Assembly: GCA_016182975.1 (NCBI GenBank)
Contig: JACPFJ010000020.1
Span: forward strand, 1 to 35,354
Length of the DNA: 35,354 bases
Reading direction: 5' to 3'
From: Deltaproteobacteria bacterium
Lineage (GTDB): Bacteria > Desulfobacterota > Desulfuromonadia > Geobacterales > Pseudopelobacteraceae
The translations under genes and the position numbers were made by a program. A model generated the notes under the pieces. It did not search any database and was not told where the DNA came from. It saw nothing but the letters and a program-made list of their open reading frames with translations. Numbering within the stretch: the first letter of the stretch is position 1; each line of letters starts with the position of its first letter. Of the stretch, positions 25,925-35,233 are shown piece by piece.

Positions 25925-26749
25925 ATGAACTCGTGGCATGATCAGCTTGAGGTCGCGGTCGAGGCGGCCCTTACGGCGGGGAGATACCAGCGCTATCGCT
26001 TCGCGTCGCGCTTCGCGGTGGAGATGAAGGGTGACAAGAACCTGGTGACCGAGGTGGACCGCGAGTCGGAGCGGCTGATCGTGGAACAGCTCCTGGCAAG
26101 CTTCCCGGATCACTCGATCCTGGCCGAGGAGGGGGAGTATCCGCGGACCGACTCGCCCTTCTGCTGGATCATCGACCCCCTGGACGGCACCACCAACTAT
26201 GCCCACGGCTTCCCCTGGTTCTGCGTCTCCATCGGTCTGGCCGAGGAGGGGGTGCCGGTTGCAGGGGTGATCTACAACCCGATCTCCGACGAACTCTTCA
26301 CGGCAGCCAGGGGGGGCGGGGCGTTCCTGAACGGGCACAGGGTGCGCGTCTCCACACGGGCGCCGCTGCGGGACACCCTGCTGGCGACCGGCTTCCCCTA
26401 CGACTGCGCCAGCGATCCGGCCAACAACTTCGCCAACTTCATCGCCTTCCAGAAGGTGGCCCGCGGTATCCGCCGCGCCGGTGCGGCCGCCCTGGACCTG
26501 GCCTACGTGGCGGCCGGCCGGCTGGACGGCTTCTGGGAGCTGAAGCTCAAGCCGTGGGACGTGGCCGCGGGTGTGCTCATGGTAGCCGAGGCGGGGGGGG
26601 AGGTCAGCGGTTTCGACGGTTCTCCCTACGCGATCGGCGAGCACCGCATCTTGGCCAGTAACGGCCTGATCCAGGGGGAGATGGTGGCAACGCTCGCCTC
26701 CGCGGATCAAGGAGTGAATCAAGGAGTGGACCAGGGAGGCGCATCATGA
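25925..26749 (+). CDS. suhB: Inositol monophosphatase family protein
   Basis: A magnesium-dependent phosphatase of 274 residues, in the SuhB/IMPase family. Motifs visible are ILAEEGEYP (metal Glu), WIIDPLDGTTNYAHGFPWFCVSIGL (motif A, two metal Asp) and LKPWDVAAGVLMVAEAGG (motif B, third metal Asp). It could hydrolyse inositol-1-phosphate or other sugar phosphates; the family sequence alone does not decide. ATG 25925 has GGAGG six bases before and starts the conserved part. The C-terminal tail (DQGVNQGVDQGG) comes from a repeated ATCAAGGAGTG stretch that also supplies purine-rich sequence ahead of the next gene, which it overlaps by ATGA. Confidence 0.93.
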   Translation: MNSWHDQLEVAVEAALTAGRYQRYRFASRFAVEMKGDKNLVTEVDRESERLIVEQLLASFPDHSILAEEGEYPRTDSPFCWIIDPLDGTTNYAHGFPWFCVSIGLAEEGVPVAGVIYNPISDELFTAARGGGAFLNGHRVRVSTRAPLRDTLLATGFPYDCASDPANNFANFIAFQKVARGIRRAGAAALDLAYVAAGRLDGFWELKLKPWDVAAGVLMVAEAGGEVSGFDGSPYAIGEHRILASNGLIQGEMVATLASADQGVNQGVDQGGAS

Positions 26750-27069
26750 AGCGGAAATGGATCGCGCTCATTCTCTCGGCCCTGGTGCTGCCGGGTCTGG
26801 GTCAGCTCTACCTGGGGCGCAAGGTCAAGGGGATCGCCATCATCATGGCCGTCAACCTGATCCTGCTCCTGGCGCTGTTCGTGGTGCTGAAGGGGCTGTC
26901 GCCGGTGATTGCCGCGCGGGTCGCCGGCGGCGCCGTAACGGTTACCAGCGAGGAGGTCATGGCGGCGCTCAAGGGCGTATCCGCGTTCGGCAAGGGGGTG
27001 CTGGCCGCATTCGTGGCGCTGTGGGTGTATTCCCTGGCCGATCTGTTCGGGCAGGATGAAAAACCGTGA
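26746..27069 (+). CDS. Small membrane protein of unknown function
   Basis: A 107-residue protein with an N-terminal helix (about 5-20) followed by LPGLGQLYLGRKVKGIAIIMAVNLILLLALFVVL and a C-terminal helix (about 84-99, VLAAFVALWVYSLADLF). The PGLGQLYLGRKxKG pattern is shared with TM2/DUF5683-type small membrane proteins. GGGAGG lies six bases before the ATG, which overlaps the stop of the inositol phosphatase gene. Function unknown. Confidence 0.8.
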   Translation: MKRKWIALILSALVLPGLGQLYLGRKVKGIAIIMAVNLILLLALFVVLKGLSPVIAARVAGGAVTVTSEEVMAALKGVSAFGKGVLAAFVALWVYSLADLFGQDEKP

Positions 27070-27121
27070 CGCCGCGCCCGTTGTGTTGTGTCGTTTTTGC
27101 CGCACTTGACCTTCATTCCAA

Positions 27122-27150
27122 TTGACAAACAGCGTTATTTTGTGAGATAG
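27122..27150 (+). promoter_or_regulatory. Possible sigma-70 promoter of fabH
   Basis: A perfect TTGACA at 27122-27127 is followed after 17 nt by the weak -10 candidate AGATAG, about 59 nt before the fabH start. The -35 box is convincing and the -10 box is not. Confidence 0.4.
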
Positions 27151-27208
27151 CTAAACAACTTTATCCGGAATAAAAACCGGTCGCCCGGACGGGCGGATTG
27201 GAGAGCAA

Positions 27209-28192
27209 ATGATTGTATCCAAGATCATCGGCAGCGGCGCATGTTTGCCCGAGCGGGTGATACCCAACAGCCACTTCGATTACCTGGTGGAGAACGCCGA
27301 CGAGTGGATCTTCTCCCGCACCGGCATCCGTGAACGCCGCTTCGCCCACGCCGACCAGTCCACCTCCGACCTGGCCACCATCGCCGCCAACAATGCCCTG
27401 CAAGCGGCCGGCATTGACGCTTCCGGGGTGGATTGCATCGTTGTCGGCACCTCCACCCCGGACATGATCCTGCCCGCCACGGCCTGCATGGTACAGGAGA
27501 ACATCGGCGCGAAACACGCCTTCGCCTTCGACGTCAACTCGGTCTGCTCCAGCTTCATCTATGCCCTGGAGATCGCCGACAACTTCATCAAGTGCGGCAA
27601 ATACCGGACCGTCATGGCCATCGGCGCCGACACCTACTCCAAGATCCTCAACTTCAACGACAAGACCACCAGCCCGCTCTTCGGCGACGGCGCCGGGGCG
27701 GTCATCCTGCAAAGCGGCGGAGACACGCAGACCGGCATCCAGCACACCTACATGCGCAGCGACGGCAAGGGGTGGCCGCTGATCCAGGTGCCGTCGTCCG
27801 GCTCGCGCAAGCCGGTCTCTCCGGTAACGATCGCCGCCGGCGAGATCTATTTCCAGATGGCCGGCAAGCAGGTCTATGTCTTCGCCACCGAGGTGATCCC
27901 CGAGATCATCACCAAGCTGTGCGAGAAGGGGGGCGTTCAGCCCTCCGACCTGACCTACATCATCCCGCACCAGGCCAACGTGCGCATGATCGACTTCATC
28001 TCCAAGAAGTTCGGCTTTCCCAAGGAGCGCTTCCTGCTCAACCTGGACCGTTGCGGCAACACCTCGGCCGCCTCGGTGGCGCTGGTGATGGACGAGAACC
28101 TGCGTAACAACACCATCAAGCCGGGCGACCTGGTCCTGACCATGGGCTTCGGCGGCGGCCTCTCCTGGGGCGGCCTGCTGATCAGATTCTGA
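27209..28192 (+). CDS. fabH: 3-oxoacyl-ACP synthase III
   Basis: Condensing enzyme starting fatty acid synthesis from acyl-CoA and malonyl-ACP in the cytoplasm. The 327-residue protein shows the thiolase fold landmarks DEWIFSRTGIRERR, catalytic Cys113 in DVNSVCSSFIYAL, GDGAGAVIL, catalytic His in YIIPHQANVRMID and Asn in CGNTSAASVAL, and the C-terminal GFGGGLSWGG loop. It stands alone, away from a plsX/fabD/fabG operon, so it may be a second FabH-type enzyme with its own primer preference. GGAGAG before the ATG supports the start, and a strong terminator follows. Confidence 0.94.
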   Translation: MIVSKIIGSGACLPERVIPNSHFDYLVENADEWIFSRTGIRERRFAHADQSTSDLATIAANNALQAAGIDASGVDCIVVGTSTPDMILPATACMVQENIGAKHAFAFDVNSVCSSFIYALEIADNFIKCGKYRTVMAIGADTYSKILNFNDKTTSPLFGDGAGAVILQSGGDTQTGIQHTYMRSDGKGWPLIQVPSSGSRKPVSPVTIAAGEIYFQMAGKQVYVFATEVIPEIITKLCEKGGVQPSDLTYIIPHQANVRMIDFISKKFGFPKERFLLNLDRCGNTSAASVALVMDENLRNNTIKPGDLVLTMGFGGGLSWGGLLIRF

Positions 28193-28228
28193 TCCGGTTC
28201 CCCGCCAGCGTTTCTCCGCAGGCTGACG

Positions 28229-28265
28229 ACTCCCGCACCCCGTTTCGAGGTGCGGGAGTTTTTTT
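28229..28265 (+). terminator. Rho-independent terminator of fabH
   Basis: ACTCCCGCACC pairs perfectly with GGTGCGGGAGT around a 9-nt loop, followed by a run of seven T. Confidence 0.92.
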
Positions 28266-28343
28266 ATTCTGACAGACAATGACAGCCTGTAGTTGCCCTG
28301 TCTATACCCCGGCATCATGCCTTGATCGGAACAGGAAACTCCG

Positions 28344-28372
28344 TTGACAATTAGTTTTGTGTCGTTTACGGT
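28344..28372 (+). promoter_or_regulatory. Possible sigma-70 promoter of the orphan regulator
   Basis: TTGACA at 28344-28349, a 17-nt spacer and TACGGT at 28367-28372, about 33 nt before the start codon. The -35 box is perfect, the -10 box poor. Confidence 0.45.
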
Positions 28373-28404
28373 GGCTAATCCGCTGTTTTGCATGGAGGCC
28401 CCCG

Positions 28405-30072
28405 ATGTTTCAGCCGACAATCCTCATCATCGATGATGATCCCGACAATCTGGGTATCATGACGGGATTTCTGGAAGATCAGCAGTTCACCATTCTTGTT
28501 GCCGAGGAGGGTGAAATCGGAGTGGCGCGTGCCGGCTATGCCCGCCCGGATCTCATCCTGCTCGACATAATGATGCCGGGAATGGACGGATACGAGACCT
28601 GCCGCAGAATGAAGGCGCAGGAGAGCACCAGGGAGATACCGGTGATCTTCATGACCGCCTTGGCTAAGACGGAACAGAAGCTGCGCGGTTTTGAGGTGGG
28701 GGCAGTGGACTATATCACCAAACCGTTTCAGCGTGAGGAGGTCCTGGCCCGCGTGGGTGTGCACCTGTGCATACGCCAGTTGGCAGCCAGCTTGCGGGAA
28801 AGAAATGACGCCATCGAGGCGGTCTTTCGCAGCATCCAGGACGCCATCATCACGTTTGACGGTGACGACAACATCGTAGAATGCAACGATGCCGCGAGGA
28901 AGCTGCTATGCATCGGCGCCGACGGTTCGGGCACGCCTTCACGCCTGGAAGACCTCCCTTCGTCCGGGCGGATTGACAAGGTTGTAAACGAATGCCGAAG
29001 GCAGCGCACGACAATAAAGCTGGAGCGGCACCATTATTCCAACCGCATGGTCAGCATGGCCGCCTCACCCCTTCTGGACCGGAACGGCAATCATAACGGC
29101 ACCGTCCTTGTCATCCACGATGAAACAAGGCTGGAGGAGTTGGAGCGCGCGCTTAAGAAACGCACCCATTATCACGGGATCATCGGCGCCAGCGAAGGGA
29201 TGCAGTCGATATATGCATTATTGGACGCCGTGTCTCAGGTGAACACATCTGTTCTCATTTTCGGGGAAAGCGGCACGGGTAAGGAGCTTGTGGCCAAGGC
29301 GGTCCACGAAATGGGCAGAAGGAGCAACAGGCCGTTCCTTAAGCTCGACTGTACAGCGCTTGCCGATTCATTGCTGGAAAGTGAACTTTTCGGCCACGTC
29401 AGGGGCGCGTTTACCGGGGCCACCGGCGACAAGGTCGGCATTCTTCAGAAAGCGGACGGCGGGACGATCTTTCTCGATGAGATCGGCGATATCTCGCCAT
29501 TGATGCAGACCCGGCTGTTGCGTTTTCTCCAGGAACGGGAAATCAAGCGGGTGGGTGACTCTACCCCCATAAAGGTGGATGTGCGTGTGATCGCGGCCAC
29601 CAACAAGGATCTCGATGAGAAGGTGAAGGCAGGGACGTTCCGCGATGACCTGTTGTATCGGCTGAAGGTCTATTGCATCGAGCTTCCCCCGCTCAGGAGG
29701 CGCAAATCGGATATCCCCTTGCTTATCTCGCATTTCCTGGAGGAAATCGGCGCTACTCTCAATAAGGGGGAGTTCCAGGTTTCCGAAGAGGCCAGGCAGA
29801 TCCTGGCGAACTATTACTGGCCCGGCAATGTGCGCGAGTTGCGGAATGCGCTGGAATCCGCCATGGTCCGCTGCCAGGGGGGCATCGTGCGGCCGGAGCA
29901 TCTGCCGAAACATCTGTGCCCGTCTCCTTCCCTCCCCCTGGACAAAGCTCAGTTCATTGTCTCGGCCCTGGACGCCACCGGCGGCAACAAATCGAAGGCC
30001 GCCCGCTTGCTGGGACTGGATCGAAGTACTCTGTATCGTATGATGAGGCAGTACAAGATCAAAAACGTGTAA
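28405..30072 (+). CDS. Orphan sigma-54-dependent response regulator with PAS domain
   Basis: A 555-residue regulator. The receiver (1-120) has IIDDDPDN, Asp54 in LLDIMMPGMDG and Lys in YITKPFQREEV. A PAS-like sensor follows (about 133-240: VFRSIQDAIITFDGDDNIVECNDAARKLL). The AAA+ domain has Walker A GESGTGKE from 287, GAFTGA at 334-339 and GGTIFLDEIGD. A Fis helix-turn-helix ends it (KSKAARLLGLDRSTLYRMM). No kinase gene is adjacent. ATG 28405 has GGAGG six bases upstream; the in-frame 28357 start has none. A 20-bp palindrome begins at its stop codon, a possible operator for itself or for the accessory genes downstream. Confidence 0.93.
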   Translation: MFQPTILIIDDDPDNLGIMTGFLEDQQFTILVAEEGEIGVARAGYARPDLILLDIMMPGMDGYETCRRMKAQESTREIPVIFMTALAKTEQKLRGFEVGAVDYITKPFQREEVLARVGVHLCIRQLAASLRERNDAIEAVFRSIQDAIITFDGDDNIVECNDAARKLLCIGADGSGTPSRLEDLPSSGRIDKVVNECRRQRTTIKLERHHYSNRMVSMAASPLLDRNGNHNGTVLVIHDETRLEELERALKKRTHYHGIIGASEGMQSIYALLDAVSQVNTSVLIFGESGTGKELVAKAVHEMGRRSNRPFLKLDCTALADSLLESELFGHVRGAFTGATGDKVGILQKADGGTIFLDEIGDISPLMQTRLLRFLQEREIKRVGDSTPIKVDVRVIAATNKDLDEKVKAGTFRDDLLYRLKVYCIELPPLRRRKSDIPLLISHFLEEIGATLNKGEFQVSEEARQILANYYWPGNVRELRNALESAMVRCQGGIVRPEHLPKHLCPSPSLPLDKAQFIVSALDATGGNKSKAARLLGLDRSTLYRMMRQYKIKNV

Positions 30073-30120
30073 AGTGTGGCATGCCACACTTGTGCGCGCC
30101 CACTTTTGTTGTATACAACA
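30072..30120. promoter_or_regulatory. Two perfect palindromes after the orphan regulator
   Basis: AAGTGTGGCATGCCACACTT (30072-30091) and TGTTGTATACAACA (30107-30120) are both perfect palindromes. Neither is followed by a T run, so they look like protein sites rather than terminators. The first touches the stop codon of the regulator. Confidence 0.5.
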
Positions 30121-30482
30121 CCATTTTTCTCTCCCCCTTTCCGCATGAAACGCCTCTGTCGGCACGCCCTCTCGTAATTACAACAAATCAGCAATCCGTA
30201 ATCGCTTAAATTTATTAAACAATACAATCAATCCTGTATGGTTCTCTGCCTTGGGCATAGTAATTGATTAACGTATTGGGTCGTGCAAAAAGCACCTGAG
30301 GGCAAATTTGGGGGTTGGTTTGTCGAGACTCTTGGGATTGTCGTCACGATGAATTCGAAGTAAGACCGCTAAAGTGGAGACAGGAAAGGTAGACCGCTAC
30401 AGTATTAAAAAAATTTGTACTTGTCAGAAGATATATAGGGCATACCGTTAGTGGTTTCTAAATAATTTTAAGGAGGATTCTC
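30121..30482. other. AT-rich non-coding stretch with a short direct repeat
   Basis: No gene is supported. GC content drops visibly relative to the upstream genes. A direct repeat of about 14 nt (AGACCGCTAAAGT near 30364 and AGACCGCTACAGT near 30392, 28 nt apart) may be a relic of a mobile-element end or a protein site. No convincing -10/-35 pair was found before the small gene at 30483. Confidence 0.4.
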
Positions 30483-30665
30483 GTGAGTGACATGAAAAGC
30501 AGCCCAAGAATTGCAAGCGGGAGGTTTGTTCTAATTTGTATGGTAATGTCATTGTTGATCTTTTTTGCTATTGAAACCAATGGGAGTGGTATCAGTAATT
30601 CATCGCATTCAGGACAAAAAGTTCCATTTGCAAGTTTTACTAACTTTTCCGGGCCTTACAAATAA
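30483..30665 (+). CDS. Small secreted or membrane peptide, unknown
   Basis: A 60-residue reading frame starting with GTG. AAGGAGG eight bases upstream is the best ribosome-binding site in this part, which argues that the peptide is made; ATG 30492 is an alternative start. It has a basic N-terminus, one hydrophobic segment (about 15-30, FVLICMVMSLLIFFAI) and a short Ser/Gly-rich polar tail, so it is either a signal-peptide protein with about 30 mature residues or a single-pass membrane peptide. I do not recognise it. It precedes the Rhs gene by 150 nt in the AT-rich region. Confidence 0.55.
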   Translation: MSDMKSSPRIASGRFVLICMVMSLLIFFAIETNGSGISNSSHSGQKVPFASFTNFSGPYK

Positions 30666-30817
30666 ACGTCTACTAGTACCAAGAAAAGGCATAGTATTTG
30701 ACCAGAAGTCTCACTAATGGATATTCAATATAAATATGTGTGTTTGGGCTGGATACAGCTTGAACGGAAATGAACTTAATTTATTCAGCCAAAAATTATT
30801 CTATTTGGGAGGATAAA

Positions 30818-33800
30818 ATGCAAAGAACAACTATGAAAATATCGCTCTTAATGTGTTGTTTTCTGGTCAGTATGTTCATGTCAAATACTGCATCTGCATA
30901 TACAATGGCTGATGTAGATAATTTCGTGGGCAATGTTCAAGCAAATCCTTCTCAGTATAATGTAGATTTCTCTAATGGCGATCAGATTTATAAAGTACCG
31001 TTTGAAATAAATGGTCAAACCGGATACAGGGTTTTTGTGGACAAGAACAGTCCAATTATAAAAATATTTGATTCCTGGAAAATAATATCTCAAGGGCCAT
31101 GTGGTTATTATTGGGATAATCAGGTTGCTGGTGTGGCTATTTTTAATACCACCTATGAAAACGGTACCATCAAACTAGCAGAATCAACACAAACTGCTGT
31201 AGCCTCACGCTCTAGTTGCACGCTATTTGACAATCAAATAGACACCTCAGGATTACACCCTGGCTTTGGAGAATGCCCTGGGATTGGTTCAATAGCGCAG
31301 TCTATTTCTTATATTTCTTGTTCTGGTGCAACCAAGCCACCTTTAAATTATCTTAAGCCAACGACCCAATATTTATCTCCTGAACCTCCTGTGCTTCTAG
31401 CAGAGTTTTTTCCAATCGGATGTGCCACCACGATAACAAGCTTTTTCAGTCCAGATGTAAGAGACGGAATGAACAAAATTCTTATCGGGACCATCACCGA
31501 CTCCTCCGACGCACCTATTACATGGACTCTTGACATCGCAGGGCGCAAGTACTCCGGCTCAGGGACATGGGCTTTTGTTTTTTGGAACGGCACGGATGCC
31601 AATGGTGTAGCAGTTCCTAGTGGAACTTACACGGCCACACTCAGTGCTAAGCCTGTCGACGGCAGTTGCTCCGATTCAAAGAGCATCCAGATAGAAATAG
31701 AAAACAGCTGCGACCTCAAAGCAAACCTTACAGGCCCCGGTTCAAATCTCGCATTCGGTGCAGGTGGCAGTTATCCGATAACGGGTTCATACATAACGTC
31801 TTCCAGCCAGCCGGTCAACTGGACGCTCACTCTTCCCGACGGCAGCAGCAAGAGCGGTACAGGTATGCCGATCAACTCAACTTGGAATGGAAACAATGCA
31901 AACGGTGCCCTTGCCGTTCCAGGTTCCTACGAGGCGGTCCTTACCGTCACCAGCAGTGTCGTCAACACGTGCGCCGCAACACAGAAACTGCCCATAAGAG
32001 TCTCAGAAGCACCCCCGGGCCAGTGCGGCCTCTACGTCACCTTCGGCTCTTCGGCCCACGTGGCCAGCGGCAATCTCTCTCACACGCAGGAGCTGTTCTC
32101 CACCAAGGGAGGAGTCTTGCCCGCCGGTGTGACTCTGTACCACAACAGCCTCGATCCCTTCAACGGCTCTCTCGGGCGCGGCTGGAGCCACAACTACGAT
32201 CTCTCGCTCAAAGAATTCAGCGACGGTTCGGTGCTGATTAGCGAGGGGAACTGGAAGTACAGGTATTACACACTATCCAATGGGGCGTACATCGCCCAGC
32301 CTGGCAATTATGACGTATTGACGAAGAACGGAGACAATACGTTCACCCTGACCCAGAAGGACGGGACGGTGTACCGGTTTGGCACCCAGCCCGTGACCAC
32401 TGAAGGTGGTTCTTCCACGGTTACTCCCCCGGCAGGCGACGGCGGGGCATCCCAAGGTGGCGATACCACGCGGGGCACTGAACTCAACACTCGGGATGAG
32501 GCTCCCCCCAGGGACGGGGAGAGGAGAGAAGAGCCTGCCCCTGACCCGCGCGAGGAGCCGCCGCCAATCGTTCCAACCCCGATCTACCCCGTCGCGGAAG
32601 GGAAGATCGTTTCCATAACCGACCGTAACGGCAATACAGTTACCTTCGCCTACAACAACGGCAACCTCGCCACGGTCACCGATCCAGCGGGTCGCGTGGT
32701 CAGCCTCGCCTACGACGCCGCCAATCACCTGACCTCGGTCACCGATCCGGCCGGGAACAGCTATTCATTCTCCGTCGTCGACAACACCCTCGCATCCGTC
32801 ATCCAGCCGGATGGCGGACAGTGGCGCTACAGCTACGACTCCAATGCTTACATGCTCACCAAGGCCGACCCGGTGGGCAACGTCACCAGCTATGCCTACG
32901 ACGACCGGCGCCGCGTTGTCTCCTCCACCGATCCCGAGGGTAGGACGAGGAACATCGCCTACCCCCAGACGAGCGACACCGTCAAATCCACCACATTCAC
33001 CGAGAAGGACGGCGGGGTGTGGAGCTACAGTTACGACACGCAGAAAGGGTATCTCCTCTCCAAGACCGATCCGCAGGGTGGCGTGACGAGCTACGCTTAC
33101 GACGCAGCCGGCAACCGCACATCCACAACCAACCCGGACGGCACTACGACAACATCCACCTACGACGCAGCCGGCAACATGACATCCACCACCGATGCGC
33201 TCGGTCAGACCACCAGCTACAGCTACAACGCCTTCGGCCAGGTGACCGGCATCACGGACGCGCATGGCGGCACAACTGCATACACCTACGACGCCAAGGG
33301 CAATATGACATCCGTCTCAGATCCGGCAGGCGTTACAACCACCTACGCCTTCGACGCCAAGGGTAACGTTGCCAATGTGACCAACGCCGCCGGGCAGGCG
33401 ACTTCATTCACCTACGACGCCAAGGGCAATCTTGCCGCGGTGACCGACCCAATCGGCGCGACCACCAGCTATGCCTATGATGCTGCCGGAAACGTGATAA
33501 GCATCACCGATTCGAAGGGTGCGGTCACGCAGTTCGTCTACGACGCCAGGAACCGCCTGATCAAGACGATAGACCCGCAAGGTAACATCACCTCGTACAC
33601 CTACGACGCCAACGGCAACAAGCTCTCCGAGACCGACGCCAACGGCAATACAACCACATTCGAGTACAACTCGCGCAACCAACTCATCAAGACCATCGAC
33701 GCCCTGGGCAGCGCCACCACCTACGCTTACGGCGGCAGCGCCTGCCCGAGTTGCGGGAGTGGAGCGGACAAACTGACGGCGATCACCGATGCCAACGGGA

Positions 33801-35233
33801 ACATCACGAGCTACCTTTACGACCAACTCGGCCGTTCGGTGAAAGAGGCGGACCCTCTGGGCAACAGCATTGCCTATGCCTATGACGCCCGGAATAATCC
33901 GGTATCGAAGACCGACGCCAACGGAAACACGATCAATTACAGCTATGACGCCAACGGCAGGTTGTTGAAGAAGAGCTATCCCGACAGCACGGAGGAAACC
34001 TTCACCTACGACGCCAAGGGGAACCTTCTCACTGCCACAAACAAGAACATCTCCTACACCTTCGCCTACGACGCGGCGGGAAGGATGCTGAGCGCCGCCG
34101 ACTCCACCGGCAAGGTCATCAGCTACGAGTATGACCTTCTCGGCAACAAGACCAAGATGATCTCGCCGGAAGGTAAGTCCATCTCCTACACCTACGACAA
34201 GGCCAACCGCCTTTCCTCGATAATCAACGGCGGCACCTTTACCTTCGGATACGACACCAAAGGGCAAAGGAGCAGCCTCAGTTATCCCAACGGCGACACG
34301 GCCACGTACGTATATGACAAACAGGGCAGACTCACGAGCCTTGTGCGCAAGAACGCAGCCGGAACCGTTATCAGCAGCAACAGCTACACCCTGGACAAGG
34401 TCGGCAACCGGCAGACAAACACCAGCCAGGACAGAACCAGCAGCTACAGCTACGACGCCATCTACCGGTTGACGCAAGCATTGACCAACACGCCGGGCTA
34501 CAGCACAAACACCAAGGCAACCAAGGGGACGGCCAACGCCGTGGAGCAACAGAGGGAGTTCTTCACCTACGACCCGGTCGGCAACCGCCTGACCTCGGCC
34601 AAGAACCGCAGCTACTCTTATGGTCCTGCAAACCAGCTTGTCAGCGAAAACGGCACGACCTACAGCTACGACAAGAACGGCAACCTGGTGCAAAAGGCGA
34701 CTTCCGACGGGATCACAATTTTTGCGTGGGACTTTGATAACCGGCTGGTCAAGGTAACAACATCCTCATCAGCCGTCGAATACGCCTATGATCCTTTTGG
34801 CAGGCGAATCGAGAAGAAGGTCACGGAAAGCGGAACCACCACAACCACAAGATTCTTCTACGACGGCCAAGCAATCCTTTTCAACTACGATGAGGCCGGC
34901 GCAATCGGCAACAGTTATATCCACGGTCCGAACATAGATGAGCCGCTGGCGGTCACGGCCGGCAAGGACAAATATTACTACCATGCTGACGGGTTAGGCT
35001 CTATAATCGCGCTCACCGATGCAGCGGGCAAGGTTGTCCAGAACTACGAGTACGATTCCTTCGGCAACCTGAAGGACCAGAAGAACCGCGTCAAGCAGCC
35101 TTTTACTTATACCGGCAGGGAGTGGGATAAGGAGACCGGGCTGTACTATTATCGGGCAAGATATTATGACCCGATGGACGGGAGATTAGTAAGTCGAGAT
35201 CCGATTGGCTTCAAGTGTCGAGCGCCATGGTAA
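30818..35233 (+). CDS. Secreted Rhs/YD-repeat protein, 3'-truncated
   Basis: A very large (1,471-residue) exported protein. Signal peptide 1 to about 28 (ends SNTASA). An unrecognised N-terminal domain (30-190) is followed by two FlgD/Ig-like units (about 205-285 and 300-385, each with a WNG-NANG turn and SGTYTATL or PGSYEAVL). Next comes an Rhs N-terminal region (ASGNLSHTQ near 415, GRGWSHNYDLSL near 450), a proline- and charge-rich insert (about 525-595), and over 20 YD repeats (pattern YxYDAxGNxxxxTDxxG) to about 1345. The Rhs core follows with YHADGLGSIIALTD, RARYYDPMDGRLVSRDPIGF. The frame then ends after six foreign residues, so the variable C-terminal toxin or tip is lost. The start with GGGAGG seven bases before ATG 30818 is better than 30770. 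The first third is AT-rich, the repeats GC-rich. Confidence 0.88.
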   Translation: MQRTTMKISLLMCCFLVSMFMSNTASAYTMADVDNFVGNVQANPSQYNVDFSNGDQIYKVPFEINGQTGYRVFVDKNSPIIKIFDSWKIISQGPCGYYWDNQVAGVAIFNTTYENGTIKLAESTQTAVASRSSCTLFDNQIDTSGLHPGFGECPGIGSIAQSISYISCSGATKPPLNYLKPTTQYLSPEPPVLLAEFFPIGCATTITSFFSPDVRDGMNKILIGTITDSSDAPITWTLDIAGRKYSGSGTWAFVFWNGTDANGVAVPSGTYTATLSAKPVDGSCSDSKSIQIEIENSCDLKANLTGPGSNLAFGAGGSYPITGSYITSSSQPVNWTLTLPDGSSKSGTGMPINSTWNGNNANGALAVPGSYEAVLTVTSSVVNTCAATQKLPIRVSEAPPGQCGLYVTFGSSAHVASGNLSHTQELFSTKGGVLPAGVTLYHNSLDPFNGSLGRGWSHNYDLSLKEFSDGSVLISEGNWKYRYYTLSNGAYIAQPGNYDVLTKNGDNTFTLTQKDGTVYRFGTQPVTTEGGSSTVTPPAGDGGASQGGDTTRGTELNTRDEAPPRDGERREEPAPDPREEPPPIVPTPIYPVAEGKIVSITDRNGNTVTFAYNNGNLATVTDPAGRVVSLAYDAANHLTSVTDPAGNSYSFSVVDNTLASVIQPDGGQWRYSYDSNAYMLTKADPVGNVTSYAYDDRRRVVSSTDPEGRTRNIAYPQTSDTVKSTTFTEKDGGVWSYSYDTQKGYLLSKTDPQGGVTSYAYDAAGNRTSTTNPDGTTTTSTYDAAGNMTSTTDALGQTTSYSYNAFGQVTGITDAHGGTTAYTYDAKGNMTSVSDPAGVTTTYAFDAKGNVANVTNAAGQATSFTYDAKGNLAAVTDPIGATTSYAYDAAGNVISITDSKGAVTQFVYDARNRLIKTIDPQGNITSYTYDANGNKLSETDANGNTTTFEYNSRNQLIKTIDALGSATTYAYGGSACPSCGSGADKLTAITDANGNITSYLYDQLGRSVKEADPLGNSIAYAYDARNNPVSKTDANGNTINYSYDANGRLLKKSYPDSTEETFTYDAKGNLLTATNKNISYTFAYDAAGRMLSAADSTGKVISYEYDLLGNKTKMISPEGKSISYTYDKANRLSSIINGGTFTFGYDTKGQRSSLSYPNGDTATYVYDKQGRLTSLVRKNAAGTVISSNSYTLDKVGNRQTNTSQDRTSSYSYDAIYRLTQALTNTPGYSTNTKATKGTANAVEQQREFFTYDPVGNRLTSAKNRSYSYGPANQLVSENGTTYSYDKNGNLVQKATSDGITIFAWDFDNRLVKVTTSSSAVEYAYDPFGRRIEKKVTESGTTTTTRFFYDGQAILFNYDEAGAIGNSYIHGPNIDEPLAVTAGKDKYYYHADGLGSIIALTDAAGKVVQNYEYDSFGNLKDQKNRVKQPFTYTGREWDKETGLYYYRARYYDPMDGRLVSRDPIGFKCRAPW

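Noticed and set aside
30072..30091. Rho-independent terminator for the orphan regulator
   Set aside because: The palindrome is perfect but has no loop and no T run after it; a protein-binding site is more likely.
33404..34693. 429-codon minus-strand reading frame inside the Rhs gene
   Set aside because: It is the reverse reading of the YD repeats and shows only mirrored periodicity.
32605..34870. CRISPR-like or minisatellite array
   Set aside because: The repeats keep one reading frame and encode YD units; spacing and sequence follow the protein, with no unique spacers.
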